Source of the DNA: Carboxydothermus islandicus
Lineage (GTDB): Bacteria > Bacillota > Z-2901 > Carboxydothermales > Carboxydothermaceae
Assembly: GCF_001950325.1 (NCBI RefSeq)
Contig: NZ_BDJL01000142.1
Span: forward strand, 56,703 to 119,307
Direction of reading: 5' to 3'
Length of the DNA: 62,605 nucleotides
The notes beneath the pieces were generated by a model that had not been told where the DNA came from, ran no database searches, and worked only from the letters and a program-made list of their open reading frames with translations. Made by a program: the position numbers and the translations under genes. Positions 26,697 to 35,417 of this stretch are shown here, one piece after another. The stretch's first letter is position 1, and the number at the start of each line of letters is the position of its first letter.

Positions 26697-27373
26697 TACC
26701 CCGGCAAGATGTAACCCTCCCTGAGCGAACCGTAAGTTACGATAACGCCACTATTTTTAAACAAGGACAGAACCTTCATTAACTGTTTATTATCTACCGC
26801 ATCGGCTTGATTAAAAAAGATAACCTTTTTTCTGGTACTCGGAGAAAAATATTTTCCCCGCAAAATAAGCCGGTACAGAACTTCCGGCGAAATAATTTTT
26901 CCCGGCACCCCTTCGGCCCGGTGAATATACTCACCGCTATACGGTTTGTTTAATGCCGATAATCCTACCACAGCGATAACCGTCTCCGGAACATCTGGCA
27001 GAGCGGGCTCATGGGCCCAGTGAATTTTCAGGGGCCGACGATTACTGCCATCGGCTTCGATTACAAGAGGAATCCTGTACTGCCGGTAAAAGGCGTCTAA
27101 CTCTTCCGGGGTAAAACCAATGATTTTTTCCTTTTCTACCCGACTTCCCACTAATATTTTTCTTTCTTCTTTTACCAACAATAACGCTTCTTCCAAGTTT
27201 TGTACCCGGTAAAAGGGTAGTTCCTCCCGGGGCGGGTAAGCAAGTTTGGTAGAAGTGGTAAGGATAAGGGGACCGTTCTGGCAGCGGGCCAAATAATACA
27301 TCAGGGATGTTTTGCCCCCGCCGCCGGTTAACCATATGGGATAATTTAATTGATAACCGGCAAAGTTAAGCAT
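26696..27373 (-). CDS. yqeC: selenium-dependent hydroxylase accessory protein YqeC
   Basis: 225-residue P-loop protein of the YqeC family. It shows WLTGGGGKTSLMYYLA (Walker A), LTTSTKL, EADGSNRRPLK, VVGLSALNKPYSGEYIHRAEG and FFNQADAV. YqeC with YqeB marks selenium-dependent molybdenum hydroxylases such as clostridial xanthine dehydrogenase. It overlaps the end of the xanthine dehydrogenase gene by 8 bases and the next gene by 1 base. Confidence 0.9.
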   Translation of the reverse strand: MLNFAGYQLNYPIWLTGGGGKTSLMYYLARCQNGPLILTTSTKLAYPPREELPFYRVQNLEEALLLVKEERKILVGSRVEKEKIIGFTPEELDAFYRQYRIPLVIEADGSNRRPLKIHWAHEPALPDVPETVIAVVGLSALNKPYSGEYIHRAEGVPGKIISPEVLYRLILRGKYFSPSTRKKVIFFNQADAVDNKQLMKVLSLFKNSGVIVTYGSLREGYILPG

Positions 27374-28367
27374 TTTTCTGCTCTTTTTCTTTTAAGGCTT
27401 TTAAGATCTTTTCGGGAGTGGCGGGAAGTTCGGTAATTCTAACGCCTACCGCATTGTAAATAGCATTTAAGATGGCAGGCATTGTGGGCAGCATTGCCGG
27501 CTCCCCAACCCCTTTGGCCCCGTAAGGACCGGTTTCTTCGTAGGTTTCGACAATTACAGGAGTAACTTCAGGTACATCTAAAGCGGTAGGTATCAAATAT
27601 TCGGTAAAGCTCGGGTTTTGAATCTGGCCGTTTTTCAGTTCTACTTCTTCGGTTAAAGCCCAGCCTACTCCCTGGGCCACCCCCCCCTGGATTTGGCCCT
27701 CCACAGCAATCTTATTGATTGCCCGGCCTACATCGTGGGCCGCTACAATCCGTATTACCTCCACTTTCCCGGTTTCCGTATCCACTTCCACTTCGGCAAT
27801 CTGCGTAGCAAAAGCATAGGGGTAATAGGGAGCTCCCTGTCCCGTTTCCGGATCAACCATGGTGGAATGGGTGGTAAAGCTTGCTTCTCCGATTAAACGG
27901 TTGCCCTTAAAGCGCGCATGGCTGGCTAATTCTGCAACGGAAATCCGCTTTTGGGGGAAGGTTTTCACATAAACATAACCGTCTTTAATATCAAGACCAT
28001 CAATGGTATTAACCGCTAAAACTCCGGCAGCAAAATCCAAAAGAATTTTTTTCGCTTTAGCCGCTGCTAATTTTACCGCATTGCCGGAGGTATAAGTTTG
28101 CCGGGTGGCTGCGGTAGTTCCGGCGTCCGGTGTACAGTCGGTATCCGCCGAAATTAAGGTAATCTTTTCAATTGGAATCCCCAGTTCTTCTGCGGCAATT
28201 TGGGCCAGCACCGTGTTGGAACCCTGGCCGCAGTCCGCAGCCCCGGTTAAAACGGTAGCACTCCCGTCATCGTGGATTTCCACCACCGCACTGGAGACAT
28301 CCGGAAAACCGTTACCGTAGCCGGTACCGTAAAAAATTGACGCCATTCCGATACCCCTTTTTTTCAC
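27366..28367 (-). CDS. xanthine dehydrogenase molybdenum subunit, C-terminal half
   Basis: 333 residues from a GTG at 28367, preceded by GGAGGTG lying directly behind the TAA of the N-terminal-half gene. It carries the second molybdopterin-binding region: RRGIGMASIFYGTGYGN-like start, LTGAADCGQGSNTVLAQIAAEELG, and near the end GPYGAKGVGEPAMLPTMPAIL. In the last segment the Glu of GVGE corresponds to the general base of the xanthine oxidase family. Together with the preceding gene it makes about 754 residues, the normal length of a single Mo subunit. The split therefore lies between the two cofactor-binding domains and looks functional. Confidence 0.9.
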   Translation of the reverse strand: MKKRGIGMASIFYGTGYGNGFPDVSSAVVEIHDDGSATVLTGAADCGQGSNTVLAQIAAEELGIPIEKITLISADTDCTPDAGTTAATRQTYTSGNAVKLAAAKAKKILLDFAAGVLAVNTIDGLDIKDGYVYVKTFPQKRISVAELASHARFKGNRLIGEASFTTHSTMVDPETGQGAPYYPYAFATQIAEVEVDTETGKVEVIRIVAAHDVGRAINKIAVEGQIQGGVAQGVGWALTEEVELKNGQIQNPSFTEYLIPTALDVPEVTPVIVETYEETGPYGAKGVGEPAMLPTMPAILNAIYNAVGVRITELPATPEKILKALKEKEQKNA

Positions 28368-28380
28368 CGCTTCCACCTCC

Positions 28381-29646
28381 TTATTTAAGCTCTTCGACGT
28401 TCCAGCCAAAACGCCTGGCGGCTTCAAGCATCGTTTCCTTCAGCCCAACGCTCATGTCCAATATTTGACCGGTAGCCGTTTCCGAACCCCGTTCAAAGGC
28501 ATTCCGCCAGCGAATGGTGAAAGGATGGAGATTTAACTTTTCCGCCAGCATGTCCATAATAGCTTCGTAAGCCATTGGGGGTTGCGCCGCACCAAATCCG
28601 CGCATTGCTCCGGTAAAGGGATTGTTGGTGTGAACGGCATAAGAGTCAACTTTAACATTGGGGATATAATACGGACCGGTGGCGTGTACCGCTGCTTTTC
28701 TTAAAATGTTCGGCGACCAGGAAAGGTATGCCCCGGCATCCCCGATAATCGTCGCCTCCAAGGCCACCAGTTTACCATCCCGGGTTGCACCCACCCTGTA
28801 ATCCATATACATGGGATGGCGTTTGCTATGGGCTTTAAACGACTCGCTTCGGTCGTAAACAATTTTTACCGGCCGTTTTAATACCATCGCTGCCAGGCAG
28901 GCATGAATTTGCACCGTCATGTCTTCCCGGCCGCCAAAAGCCCCTCCTACCGCGGTGGTCACCACTCTGACCATATTCTGTGAAACCCCCAGAGCCCGGG
29001 CAATTTCCGTTCTATCCCAGTGGGGATACTGGGTGGCAACATAAATGACAATATGTCCCCGTTCGTCAACCGTGGCCACTCCTGCTTCCGGCTGCAAAAA
29101 AGCCTGGTCTACCATGGACGTCTTAAAGCTCTGTTCAACAATGACGTCGGCCAGGGCAAAACCCTTTTCCACATCCCCTTTGCGAATTTTTAAGTGATAG
29201 GCAATGTTACCGTTTTCACGAAGTTTGGGAGCCGTTTCTTTCATAGCCTCTCGGGGATCAAAAACCGCCGGCAATTCTTCGTATTCCACGTCAATTAAAA
29301 GCGCCGCTTCCTCGGCAATATCTTGAGTTTCAGCTACTACCAAACAAATAGCATCGTTTATGGAAGTAACCTTACCGTCGGCAAAAACCGGGATATCCGG
29401 ATGCAAAACCCCGTGACCGTTATGACCGGGTACATCTCTGGCGGTGAATACTTTTAAAACTCCCGGTAGCGCCTCGGCTTTAGAAGTATCAAGTTTGGTT
29501 ATTTTTGCATGAGGATACTTGGAACGAACGGTTTTACCGTATACCATTCCGGGAAGGTATATATCCTGGGGGAAAACCGCCTTTCCGGTAACCTTAGCTA
29601 TGCCATCAACCCTCCAGGGAGATTGCCCCACAATTCGCTCATGCAT
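28381..29646 (-). CDS. xanthine dehydrogenase molybdenum subunit, N-terminal half
   Basis: 421 residues: the aldehyde oxidase/xanthine dehydrogenase a/b hammerhead domain (about 20-130; RVDGIAKVTGKAVFPQDIYLPGM) and the first molybdopterin-binding domain with QPEAGVATVDERG, TTAVGGAFGGREDMT and GAMRGFGAAQP. The reading frame ends cleanly at TAA just before the Mo2 domain. It lies immediately downstream of the 2Fe-2S gene (stop and start adjacent). The enzyme hydroxylates hypoxanthine to xanthine or, in reverse, reduces urate. Substrate is inferred from the purine context; the family also includes nicotinate and aldehyde hydroxylases. Confidence 0.9.
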   Translation of the reverse strand: MHERIVGQSPWRVDGIAKVTGKAVFPQDIYLPGMVYGKTVRSKYPHAKITKLDTSKAEALPGVLKVFTARDVPGHNGHGVLHPDIPVFADGKVTSINDAICLVVAETQDIAEEAALLIDVEYEELPAVFDPREAMKETAPKLRENGNIAYHLKIRKGDVEKGFALADVIVEQSFKTSMVDQAFLQPEAGVATVDERGHIVIYVATQYPHWDRTEIARALGVSQNMVRVVTTAVGGAFGGREDMTVQIHACLAAMVLKRPVKIVYDRSESFKAHSKRHPMYMDYRVGATRDGKLVALEATIIGDAGAYLSWSPNILRKAAVHATGPYYIPNVKVDSYAVHTNNPFTGAMRGFGAAQPPMAYEAIMDMLAEKLNLHPFTIRWRNAFERGSETATGQILDMSVGLKETMLEAARRFGWNVEELK

Positions 29647-30120
29647 TTACTTTCCCTCCTTTCGGGCAGCCAGTTCCACCGCATCAACAATTTTGTTGTA
29701 ACCGGTACAACGGCAGAGGTTCCCGGAAATTGCCACTTTTATTTCCTCCCGGGTTGGATTGGGATTTTCTTTTAATAAAGCGTAGGCAGCCAGCACCATT
29801 CCGGGAGTACAATAACCGCACTGCACCGCTCCTGCCTCCAAAAAAGCCTCTTGAATGGGATGAAGTTTATCCGGAGTACCTATGCCCTCAATGGTAATCA
29901 CTTCCCGCCCGTGAGCCGAATGGGCCATTACCAGGCAAGAGTTGACCGGTTTTCCATCCAGGAGAACGGTACAGGCCCCGCACTCTCCTTCACCGCAACC
30001 TTCCTTGGTACCGGTCAGGTGCAGGTAATCTCGAAGGAAATCGAGAAGGCGAATGTTGGTCGGTACTTCTCTTTCAATTAATTTTCCGTTAACCGTAAGG
30101 GAAAGCTTTTTCATCTCCAC
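29647..30120 (-). CDS. xdhC: xanthine dehydrogenase 2Fe-2S subunit
   Basis: 157 residues with both [2Fe-2S] domains: plant-type motif GCGEGECGACTVLLDGKPVNSC (about 40-62) and the helical domain motif QCGYCTPGM (about 98) with CRCTGY (about 137). The start is GTG at 30120, 8 bases after GGGAGG. It transfers electrons from the Mo site to the FAD subunit encoded immediately upstream. Confidence 0.95.
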   Translation of the reverse strand: MEMKKLSLTVNGKLIEREVPTNIRLLDFLRDYLHLTGTKEGCGEGECGACTVLLDGKPVNSCLVMAHSAHGREVITIEGIGTPDKLHPIQEAFLEAGAVQCGYCTPGMVLAAYALLKENPNPTREEIKVAISGNLCRCTGYNKIVDAVELAARKEGK

Positions 30121-30125
30121 GGCCG

Positions 30126-30986
30126 CTACCTCCCCCGGCGCTGTTCAATGCGATTTAAAATTTCCCGCATAACTCCGGCAATCGCTTCGCGCTTGTAGGG
30201 GGCCGATGCGCGACTGCCGAGCTTATCCGCCACCAAATTTTTGGCAAGAGCGATAAGCTCTTCTTTGGTTTCTTCGTTAAATTCCCGACCGTTTAAAAAC
30301 TGTTCTAATTCTGTTGCCCGAAAGGGATTGGGAGCAACCGAACCCAGGGCCACTCTTGCCTTTGCAATTTTGCTGCCGGCAAAAACAAGCTCCACCGCTC
30401 CTGAAATCCGCGCTATTGCCAGAGCATTCCGTCGCCCGAGTTTATAAAAACCGCTGACACTTCCCGGATACGGGGTTAAAATAACCTCTTCTAACAACTC
30501 ATCCGGTTCAATTGCCGTTTTTCCTACCCCCTGGAGAAGTTCGGTAAGTAAAATCTCCCGGGTGCCCCTTTTACTTGTAAGTCTGGCTACCCCATCAAAC
30601 AGCACCAGTGCCGGTACCGAATCGGCGGCTGGAGAGGCGTTTACTATATTGCCCCCAATGGTCCCTTGATTGCGAATTTGCGGTGAGCCCACAACTTTAC
30701 AGGCATCGGCAAGGGCCGGGATTTTTTCTAAAACTATGGTAGAACTGGCAACTTCCGTAAAGGTTGTTGCCGCTTTAATAATAATTTTCCCCTCTTCTTC
30801 CCGAATACCTTTAAGAGCAGAAATATGGGTGATATCCACCAAAGCCTTGGGACTAACTTTCCTCTCCCGTAAATGAAGCACCAGGTCGGTACCGCCAGCG
30901 AGAATTTTATACTCTTCCCGTCCGGCGGCTAAAAGCTCCAGGGCTTCCTCTATGGTTTCGGGACGAAAATAATCAACCTTTTGCAT
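30126..30986 (-). CDS. xdhB: xanthine dehydrogenase FAD subunit
   Basis: 286 residues, FAD-binding subunit of the molybdenum hydroxylase family. It has the flavin loop LLAAGREEYKILAGGTDLVLHLRER (about 15-40) and the second FAD motif GTIGGNIVNASPAADSVPAL (about 107-126). The C-terminal domain follows. First gene of the four-gene enzyme, 15 bases behind the adenine-deaminase-like gene. Confidence 0.95.
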   Translation of the reverse strand: MQKVDYFRPETIEEALELLAAGREEYKILAGGTDLVLHLRERKVSPKALVDITHISALKGIREEEGKIIIKAATTFTEVASSTIVLEKIPALADACKVVGSPQIRNQGTIGGNIVNASPAADSVPALVLFDGVARLTSKRGTREILLTELLQGVGKTAIEPDELLEEVILTPYPGSVSGFYKLGRRNALAIARISGAVELVFAGSKIAKARVALGSVAPNPFRATELEQFLNGREFNEETKEELIALAKNLVADKLGSRASAPYKREAIAGVMREILNRIEQRRGR

Positions 30987-31000
30987 ATAAGTGCCCCTCC

Positions 31001-32812
31001 TTACTTAACCGGCGGAATGATGGCAAAACTATTAACATCAATTAAACCCTGGTCGGTAATTTTCCATTTGGGACTGGTGGTCAGGGCTAAAAACGACAGA
31101 TGCATAAACGGTGCATGAACGGTACAACCAAGCTCCACGGCGGTTAAACGGTGAAGTTCGGCAATCTTCCGGGATAATTCGTAGCCATCTAACTCGTCGG
31201 TAATTAATCCTCCTACCGGCAGACGAAGGTCACCTAAAACCCTGCCGTTTTTCACCACCGCCACGCCACCGCCCATTTCAATAACCCGGTTAACCGCTAA
31301 CGCCATATCCTGGTAGTTGGTTCCGACCACAATGATGTTGTGAGCGTCGTGGCTGACACTTTCCGCAAAGGCACCGCTCTTTAACCCAAAACCTTTAACA
31401 AAAGCCCGTCCGATACTGCCCTTACGTCCGTATCTTTCCACCACCGCAATCGGCAGTACGTCCTGGGTTAAATCCGGTTGTGCCACACCCCCACTAACCG
31501 GAACGGTAAATTCAAAAGCCTCGGTAAGGTTCTGATCGGGTATCAAACCGATGGTGCGCACTACCGCAGTACTGCCAGTAGCTTTAATCTCTAAAGCTTC
31601 CGCCGTTACCGGCTTGCATTTTACAGAGTGCTTTACTTCATCGGGATAAGTGTATTTCGGAATGTTAACTACCATTTTGCCCTTTTCGGCCACCAATTTT
31701 CCGCCAATATAAACTTTCTCAACTTTCATTTCCACTAAGTCGGAAATAACCACAATATCGGCCATCTTCCCGGGAGCTAAAACCCCAACGTGTTTCAAGC
31801 CAAAGTAGGTTGCGGGGTTAATGGTTACCATTTGGATTGCTTCCACCGGGTCAATCCCCTGTTTAATGATCCGGGCTACTACCCAGTTCATGTGGCCATT
31901 TTTAGCCAAATCCTCGGCCACCATGTCGTCGGTAGCTCCAATTAACCGCCGGGAATCCAGACCTTCTTCGGTAACCGCCCGGATGCATTCGGCCATGTTT
32001 TTCTGGGTCGAACCTTCCCGCATAAAAACATACATGCCATAGCGCAGCTTTTCCACGCACTCTTCTTTGGTGGTGGTTTCGTGACAGGAAGCTTCGGTAC
32101 CGGCAGCAATTAAGTGTGCGGCTAATTCGCTGCCGAAAAGCTCCGGAGCGTTACCGTCCACTATTTTGCCAATAGACATGGCGTAAGTAGTTGAAGCAAT
32201 TAAGTCGGTAATAATTTCCGGGGTGTATTTATAAACATACCTGGCGTTGGAAAAGCCCTGAAGCTCCCCGATGCCGATGACATTGGGATAATTTAATATT
32301 TCCGGCATATCCCTGGAAGTAATATCATATCCTGCAGTTTCCAACCCCGGACAGTCGGGAGTTAAAGCCGGTACTACCAAATATACCCGGTTGGGAACTA
32401 CCCTGGTTTCTTCGGCCATAGCTTTAATACCGATAGGCCCTAAAGCGTTTCCAATTTCGTGGGGGTCCGCTACTAAAGTAGTGGTACCCGAAGGAATGGA
32501 AAGCCGGCTAAACTCGGAAATGGTTAGCATACTGCTTTCAAAATGCATGTGGGAGTCGATAAATCCCGGAGATAAGTAATATTTTCCCCCTAAATCCACC
32601 ACTTCCGTTTCCGGGCCAATCAGGTCGGAAGCATCTCCCACTTTTAAAATGTATTCATCGTAAACTGCCACATCCGCCGGATAGATCTCCCGGGTTATAA
32701 CATTGATTACCAGACCGTTTTTTAAGACCAGTGTTGCTTTTAATTCCGGATTCATTAAAACATCAACCAAACGCCGCCGAACAACTGCGGTCTTAAAGGT
32801 TTGGGCATCCAT
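31001..32812 (-). CDS. adenine deaminase-like amidohydrolase, diverged, microcompartment-linked
   Basis: About 603 residues; ATG at 32812 behind GAGGAGG. Same two-domain architecture as the adenine deaminase at 18981-20693, including DSHMHFESSM, GIGELQGFSNAR, SCHETTT and the SHDAHNIIVVG C-terminal domain. Conserved catalytic segments differ: DGHAPG is DGNAPE (His to Asn), TDDRHPEDL is TDDMVAEDL, and the N terminus is a longer basic helix (TFKTAVVRRRLVDVLMN). It sits between the xanthine dehydrogenase genes and the shell pentamer gene. It is therefore probably not a second adenine deaminase but acts on a related amino-heterocycle; 4-aminoimidazole is my candidate. Confidence 0.85.
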   Translation of the reverse strand: MDAQTFKTAVVRRRLVDVLMNPELKATLVLKNGLVINVITREIYPADVAVYDEYILKVGDASDLIGPETEVVDLGGKYYLSPGFIDSHMHFESSMLTISEFSRLSIPSGTTTLVADPHEIGNALGPIGIKAMAEETRVVPNRVYLVVPALTPDCPGLETAGYDITSRDMPEILNYPNVIGIGELQGFSNARYVYKYTPEIITDLIASTTYAMSIGKIVDGNAPELFGSELAAHLIAAGTEASCHETTTKEECVEKLRYGMYVFMREGSTQKNMAECIRAVTEEGLDSRRLIGATDDMVAEDLAKNGHMNWVVARIIKQGIDPVEAIQMVTINPATYFGLKHVGVLAPGKMADIVVISDLVEMKVEKVYIGGKLVAEKGKMVVNIPKYTYPDEVKHSVKCKPVTAEALEIKATGSTAVVRTIGLIPDQNLTEAFEFTVPVSGGVAQPDLTQDVLPIAVVERYGRKGSIGRAFVKGFGLKSGAFAESVSHDAHNIIVVGTNYQDMALAVNRVIEMGGGVAVVKNGRVLGDLRLPVGGLITDELDGYELSRKIAELHRLTAVELGCTVHAPFMHLSFLALTTSPKWKITDQGLIDVNSFAIIPPVK

Positions 32813-32826
32813 AAAAAACCTCCTCT

Positions 32827-33099
32827 TTAGCTTCGTTGCCACTCAAGCTTATCCACAATACCGATAATCGCCGCATCGATAGGTACCTCCCCCCGACGTA
32901 CCGCAAAGGGAGCCACACTTCCGGTAACATACAGCACCAGCTCGCCAACTCCAGCTCCCACCGTATCCACAGCAACAAACGGCTGGCCTGCAGGATTACC
33001 ATCCAAGTCTACCGGCAGGGTAATGAGCATTTTTGTCCCGACCAGTGCTTCGTCTTTTCGCGTGGCAACTACGTTACCAATAACTTTACCTAATAACAT
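32827..33099 (-). CDS. microcompartment vertex protein, EutN/CcmL family (BMC-P)
   Basis: 90 residues, pentameric shell vertex protein. It starts MLLGKVIGNVVATRKDEALVGTK and contains FVAVDTVGAGVGELVLYVTGS and the C-terminal AIIGIVDKLE, the standard EutN/CcmL pattern. Pentamers close the icosahedral corners of the protein shell. It is the only vertex gene in the window and lies directly downstream of the flavoprotein gene. Confidence 0.95.
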   Translation of the reverse strand: MLLGKVIGNVVATRKDEALVGTKMLITLPVDLDGNPAGQPFVAVDTVGAGVGELVLYVTGSVAPFAVRRGEVPIDAAIIGIVDKLEWQRS

Positions 33100-33110
33100 T
33101 CCCTCACCGC

Positions 33111-33872
33111 CTATTCAACAAAATTAATTTCTATATTATTTTGAGCGGCATATTCCCGGGCAAGGTCGGTGATAATTGTTTTTTGGGACACAGTAATAGT
33201 TTGATTGGCAAGCTTTAAAAGATCTTCCCGGGTAATAACCCGTTTATTTAAAGTAACTCCCGCCTTTAACGAAACAACAGTACTTTCTGTTGTTTGCGGT
33301 CCAAGGTAGGGAGAAAGCTTTTCTAAAATCGTTTTACCTTCATAGAGATAGATTTCCTGGGCCCGTAATTTTTCTATATTTTCATCAATTAGCCTTATCA
33401 AACCCGGAGGGGGATTGGCAAATCCCCGGCTTTTAAAGCCATCACCAGCAGGTAAAGCTCCATCCACAACACCAATAACCGGTTTGCCCGCAAGTTTGGC
33501 ATGAAAAATCAGGGAAGCCAACGGTTCATCGTAAATACCATGGGCTAACTTGCCCACCAGGTTGGCAGAAACCACCGGTAAAAACACCAGGGTTACGGCT
33601 TTTAAAAACTCGTAAATTTTAAACTCCTTACCCTGATAGATTTTTGCAGTTCCGGTAAGGGATTTAAGATTTTCTTCACCGTAAAGTTCCAAAGCCGCTT
33701 GACTGGCAACAACTATTATTTCATAGCTTTCCCTTAAACGTTCTAAGGCTTGAAAGCCTTCCTGCGCCCCACCGGTCGCACCGGCAACCAAAATTAATGC
33801 TTTGGGCTTTGCACTGTTCAAGTTATTTTGCTGCTCTAAATAGTTTTTCATTGCGGTAAGATAAATGGACAT
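33111..33872 (-). CDS. flavoprotein-like protein associated with microcompartment
   Basis: About 253 residues; ATG at 33872 (MSIYLTAMKNYLEQ) with GGGGTGA upstream. Residues about 27-140 resemble the HFCD flavoprotein fold of UbiX/phosphopantothenoylcysteine decarboxylase proteins (ALILVAGATGGAQEGFQALERL, IIVVASQAALELY, FLPVVSANLVGKLAHGIYD). The C-terminal third is family-specific. Such flavoproteins recur in several microcompartment loci. Possible jobs are flavin handling or electron transfer across the shell, or delivery of modified flavin to the UbiD enzyme; none is proven. Confidence 0.75.
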   Translation of the reverse strand: MSIYLTAMKNYLEQQNNLNSAKPKALILVAGATGGAQEGFQALERLRESYEIIVVASQAALELYGEENLKSLTGTAKIYQGKEFKIYEFLKAVTLVFLPVVSANLVGKLAHGIYDEPLASLIFHAKLAGKPVIGVVDGALPAGDGFKSRGFANPPPGLIRLIDENIEKLRAQEIYLYEGKTILEKLSPYLGPQTTESTVVSLKAGVTLNKRVITREDLLKLANQTITVSQKTIITDLAREYAAQNNIEINFVE

Positions 33873-33882
33873 TTTTTCACCC

Positions 33883-34692
33883 CTATCCAAAAAGCGCAAT
33901 TCCTAAAGGGGTTACCAGCAGCGGATGAATAGGTACCTGTACCTCTTTGCCAAGAAACGTAGAAAACTCTTCGCGAAATCCAGTTAGGTAAGCGGTGCCA
34001 CCCACCACATAAACCGGTAAAGATTGATCGTAATTTTTAATTACTTCTTTCACTATAATTGCCATTTTTTCAATTACCGGTCGAACTACCGGTATAATTT
34101 CCCGGTGACGGCTAAAATCTTTTTTGAGGGCTTCTGCTTCCTCAAAAGGTATCCTGTAATTTCCGGCTAAGACCAGTGATAGATGAGTTCCTCCCGTTGG
34201 TTCATCAAAGGTTGCGGTAATTTTCCCTTTTTCAATTACCGCAATACCGGTGGTACCGCCACCTATATCTACCACAATACCGTCCTCAATCCCAAGGGCC
34301 CGTGCAGCCGCTACCGGCTCATCCACCAGTGTTACCAGCTCCAATCCGGCCCCGGCAACTACATGACCGCAAGCTTCGGCATTCCGTCCTACAGTTCCCG
34401 GGGGAATGGCCGTGGCTGCCCGGGAAAGTTCAGTCCCTAAAAGCCCCTCCACTCTGGCTTTTAGTTCCCGCACAATCTGGATTGCTCCGATGTAATCAAC
34501 CACCAGGCCGTCTTTAACCACACCGGCCCACTTCAAGGCTCCCGCAACCGGTATTCCTTCCTGGTCGGTAACCACCAGAACGATATCCGCAGTTCCGAGG
34601 TCAACGCCAACCTTATAGGGTGGTGGCAGGGGATTTACCTTTTCCCCGACAATTAAATCATTTAACAAGTTAAGTTTTTGTTCGAGCTCCAC
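33883..34692 (-). CDS. EutJ-like actin/Hsp70-fold ATPase
   Basis: 269 residues with the sugar kinase/Hsp70/actin fold: PPPYKVGVDLGTADIVLVVTD (phosphate 1), DEPVAAARALGIEDGIVVDIGGGTTGIAVI (phosphate 2) and VYVVGGTAYLTGF (adenosine). This matches the EutJ family of ethanolamine-type microcompartments. It is probably a chaperone or reactivation factor for assembly or cargo. It sits between shell genes and the flavoprotein gene; its stop lies 10 bases before the next start. Confidence 0.9.
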   Translation of the reverse strand: MELEQKLNLLNDLIVGEKVNPLPPPYKVGVDLGTADIVLVVTDQEGIPVAGALKWAGVVKDGLVVDYIGAIQIVRELKARVEGLLGTELSRAATAIPPGTVGRNAEACGHVVAGAGLELVTLVDEPVAAARALGIEDGIVVDIGGGTTGIAVIEKGKITATFDEPTGGTHLSLVLAGNYRIPFEEAEALKKDFSRHREIIPVVRPVIEKMAIIVKEVIKNYDQSLPVYVVGGTAYLTGFREEFSTFLGKEVQVPIHPLLVTPLGIALFG

Positions 34693-34740
34693 TTAACCCC
34701 TCCTAACAAGGCAGGGGATAGTACCGGGATTACTCCCGGA

Positions 34741-35025
34741 CTATTTCCCTTGAATCTTGGCTAAAATTTGCGTTTCAACTTCAGCGTGGGGCCGCGGAAT
34801 GACGTGGACCGCTACCAGTTCGCCAACCTTCTGGGCAGCAGCTGCTCCGGCATCGGTAGCGGCTTTAACCGCACCTACATCGCCCCGCACCATAATAGTA
34901 ACAAGACCAAAGCCAATCTTTTCATAGCCAACAATAGTAACATTGGCAGCCTTAACCATCGCGTCCGCCGCTTCAATCGCCGCCACCAAACCTTTAGTTT
35001 CAATTAAACCCAAAGCTTCACCCAT
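34741..35025 (-). CDS. microcompartment hexamer shell protein (BMC-H), copy 1
   Basis: 94 residues, single BMC domain of the PduA/EutM type: [66 protein letters not shown]. Hexamers tile the shell facets and their central pore passes small metabolites. AAGGAGG precedes the start. It is close to the BMC-H at 36407-36679 and more distant from the one at 35050-35403. Confidence 0.97.
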   Translation of the reverse strand: MGEALGLIETKGLVAAIEAADAMVKAANVTIVGYEKIGFGLVTIMVRGDVGAVKAATDAGAAAAQKVGELVAVHVIPRPHAEVETQILAKIQGK

Positions 35026-35049
35026 GATTAAATTACCTCCTTAAAATTT

Positions 35050-35403
35050 TTATTTTGATTTTTTATTGTCCTTATTTTTTTCCTCGGGTTTTTCAGGCTT
35101 TAACAACGATTCTTTGGTTTCATTGCTAAAAATGATTTTATCTAACTCCCCATGGGGTCGAGGAATAACATGCGACGTTAAAACTTCACCAACTTTTTGG
35201 GCCGCCGCAACACCTGCATCCACCGCAGCTTTTACCGCCGCTACCTCCCCTTCAAGCTTTAGGGTAACGGATACTTTTTTTCCGGCCCCTATAACCCGTT
35301 CAAACCCCAAAAAGGTTACATTGGCAGCTTTTACCGCAGCATCTAATGCTGTCATCGCGGTAGCGTACCCAATTGCTTCAATTAAACCAAGGGCTTTATC
35401 CAT
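35050..35403 (-). CDS. microcompartment hexamer shell protein (BMC-H), copy 2 with charged tail
   Basis: 117 residues. BMC domain 1-90 ([67 protein letters not shown]), then a C-terminal extension rich in Lys and Glu (KPEKPEEKNKDNKKSK). The tail could face either side of the shell and bind cargo or neighbours. The pore segment GAGKKVSV differs from the other two copies, so this hexamer probably has different permeability. Confidence 0.95.
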   Translation of the reverse strand: MDKALGLIEAIGYATAMTALDAAVKAANVTFLGFERVIGAGKKVSVTLKLEGEVAAVKAAVDAGVAAAQKVGEVLTSHVIPRPHGELDKIIFSNETKESLLKPEKPEEKNKDNKKSK

Positions 35404-35417
35404 TCAATAGACCTCCT

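Noticed and set aside
28367-28381. Frameshift or pseudogene in the xanthine dehydrogenase Mo subunit
   Set aside because: The junction has a stop, a strong ribosome site and a well-spaced GTG at a domain boundary, so a genuine split is more likely.
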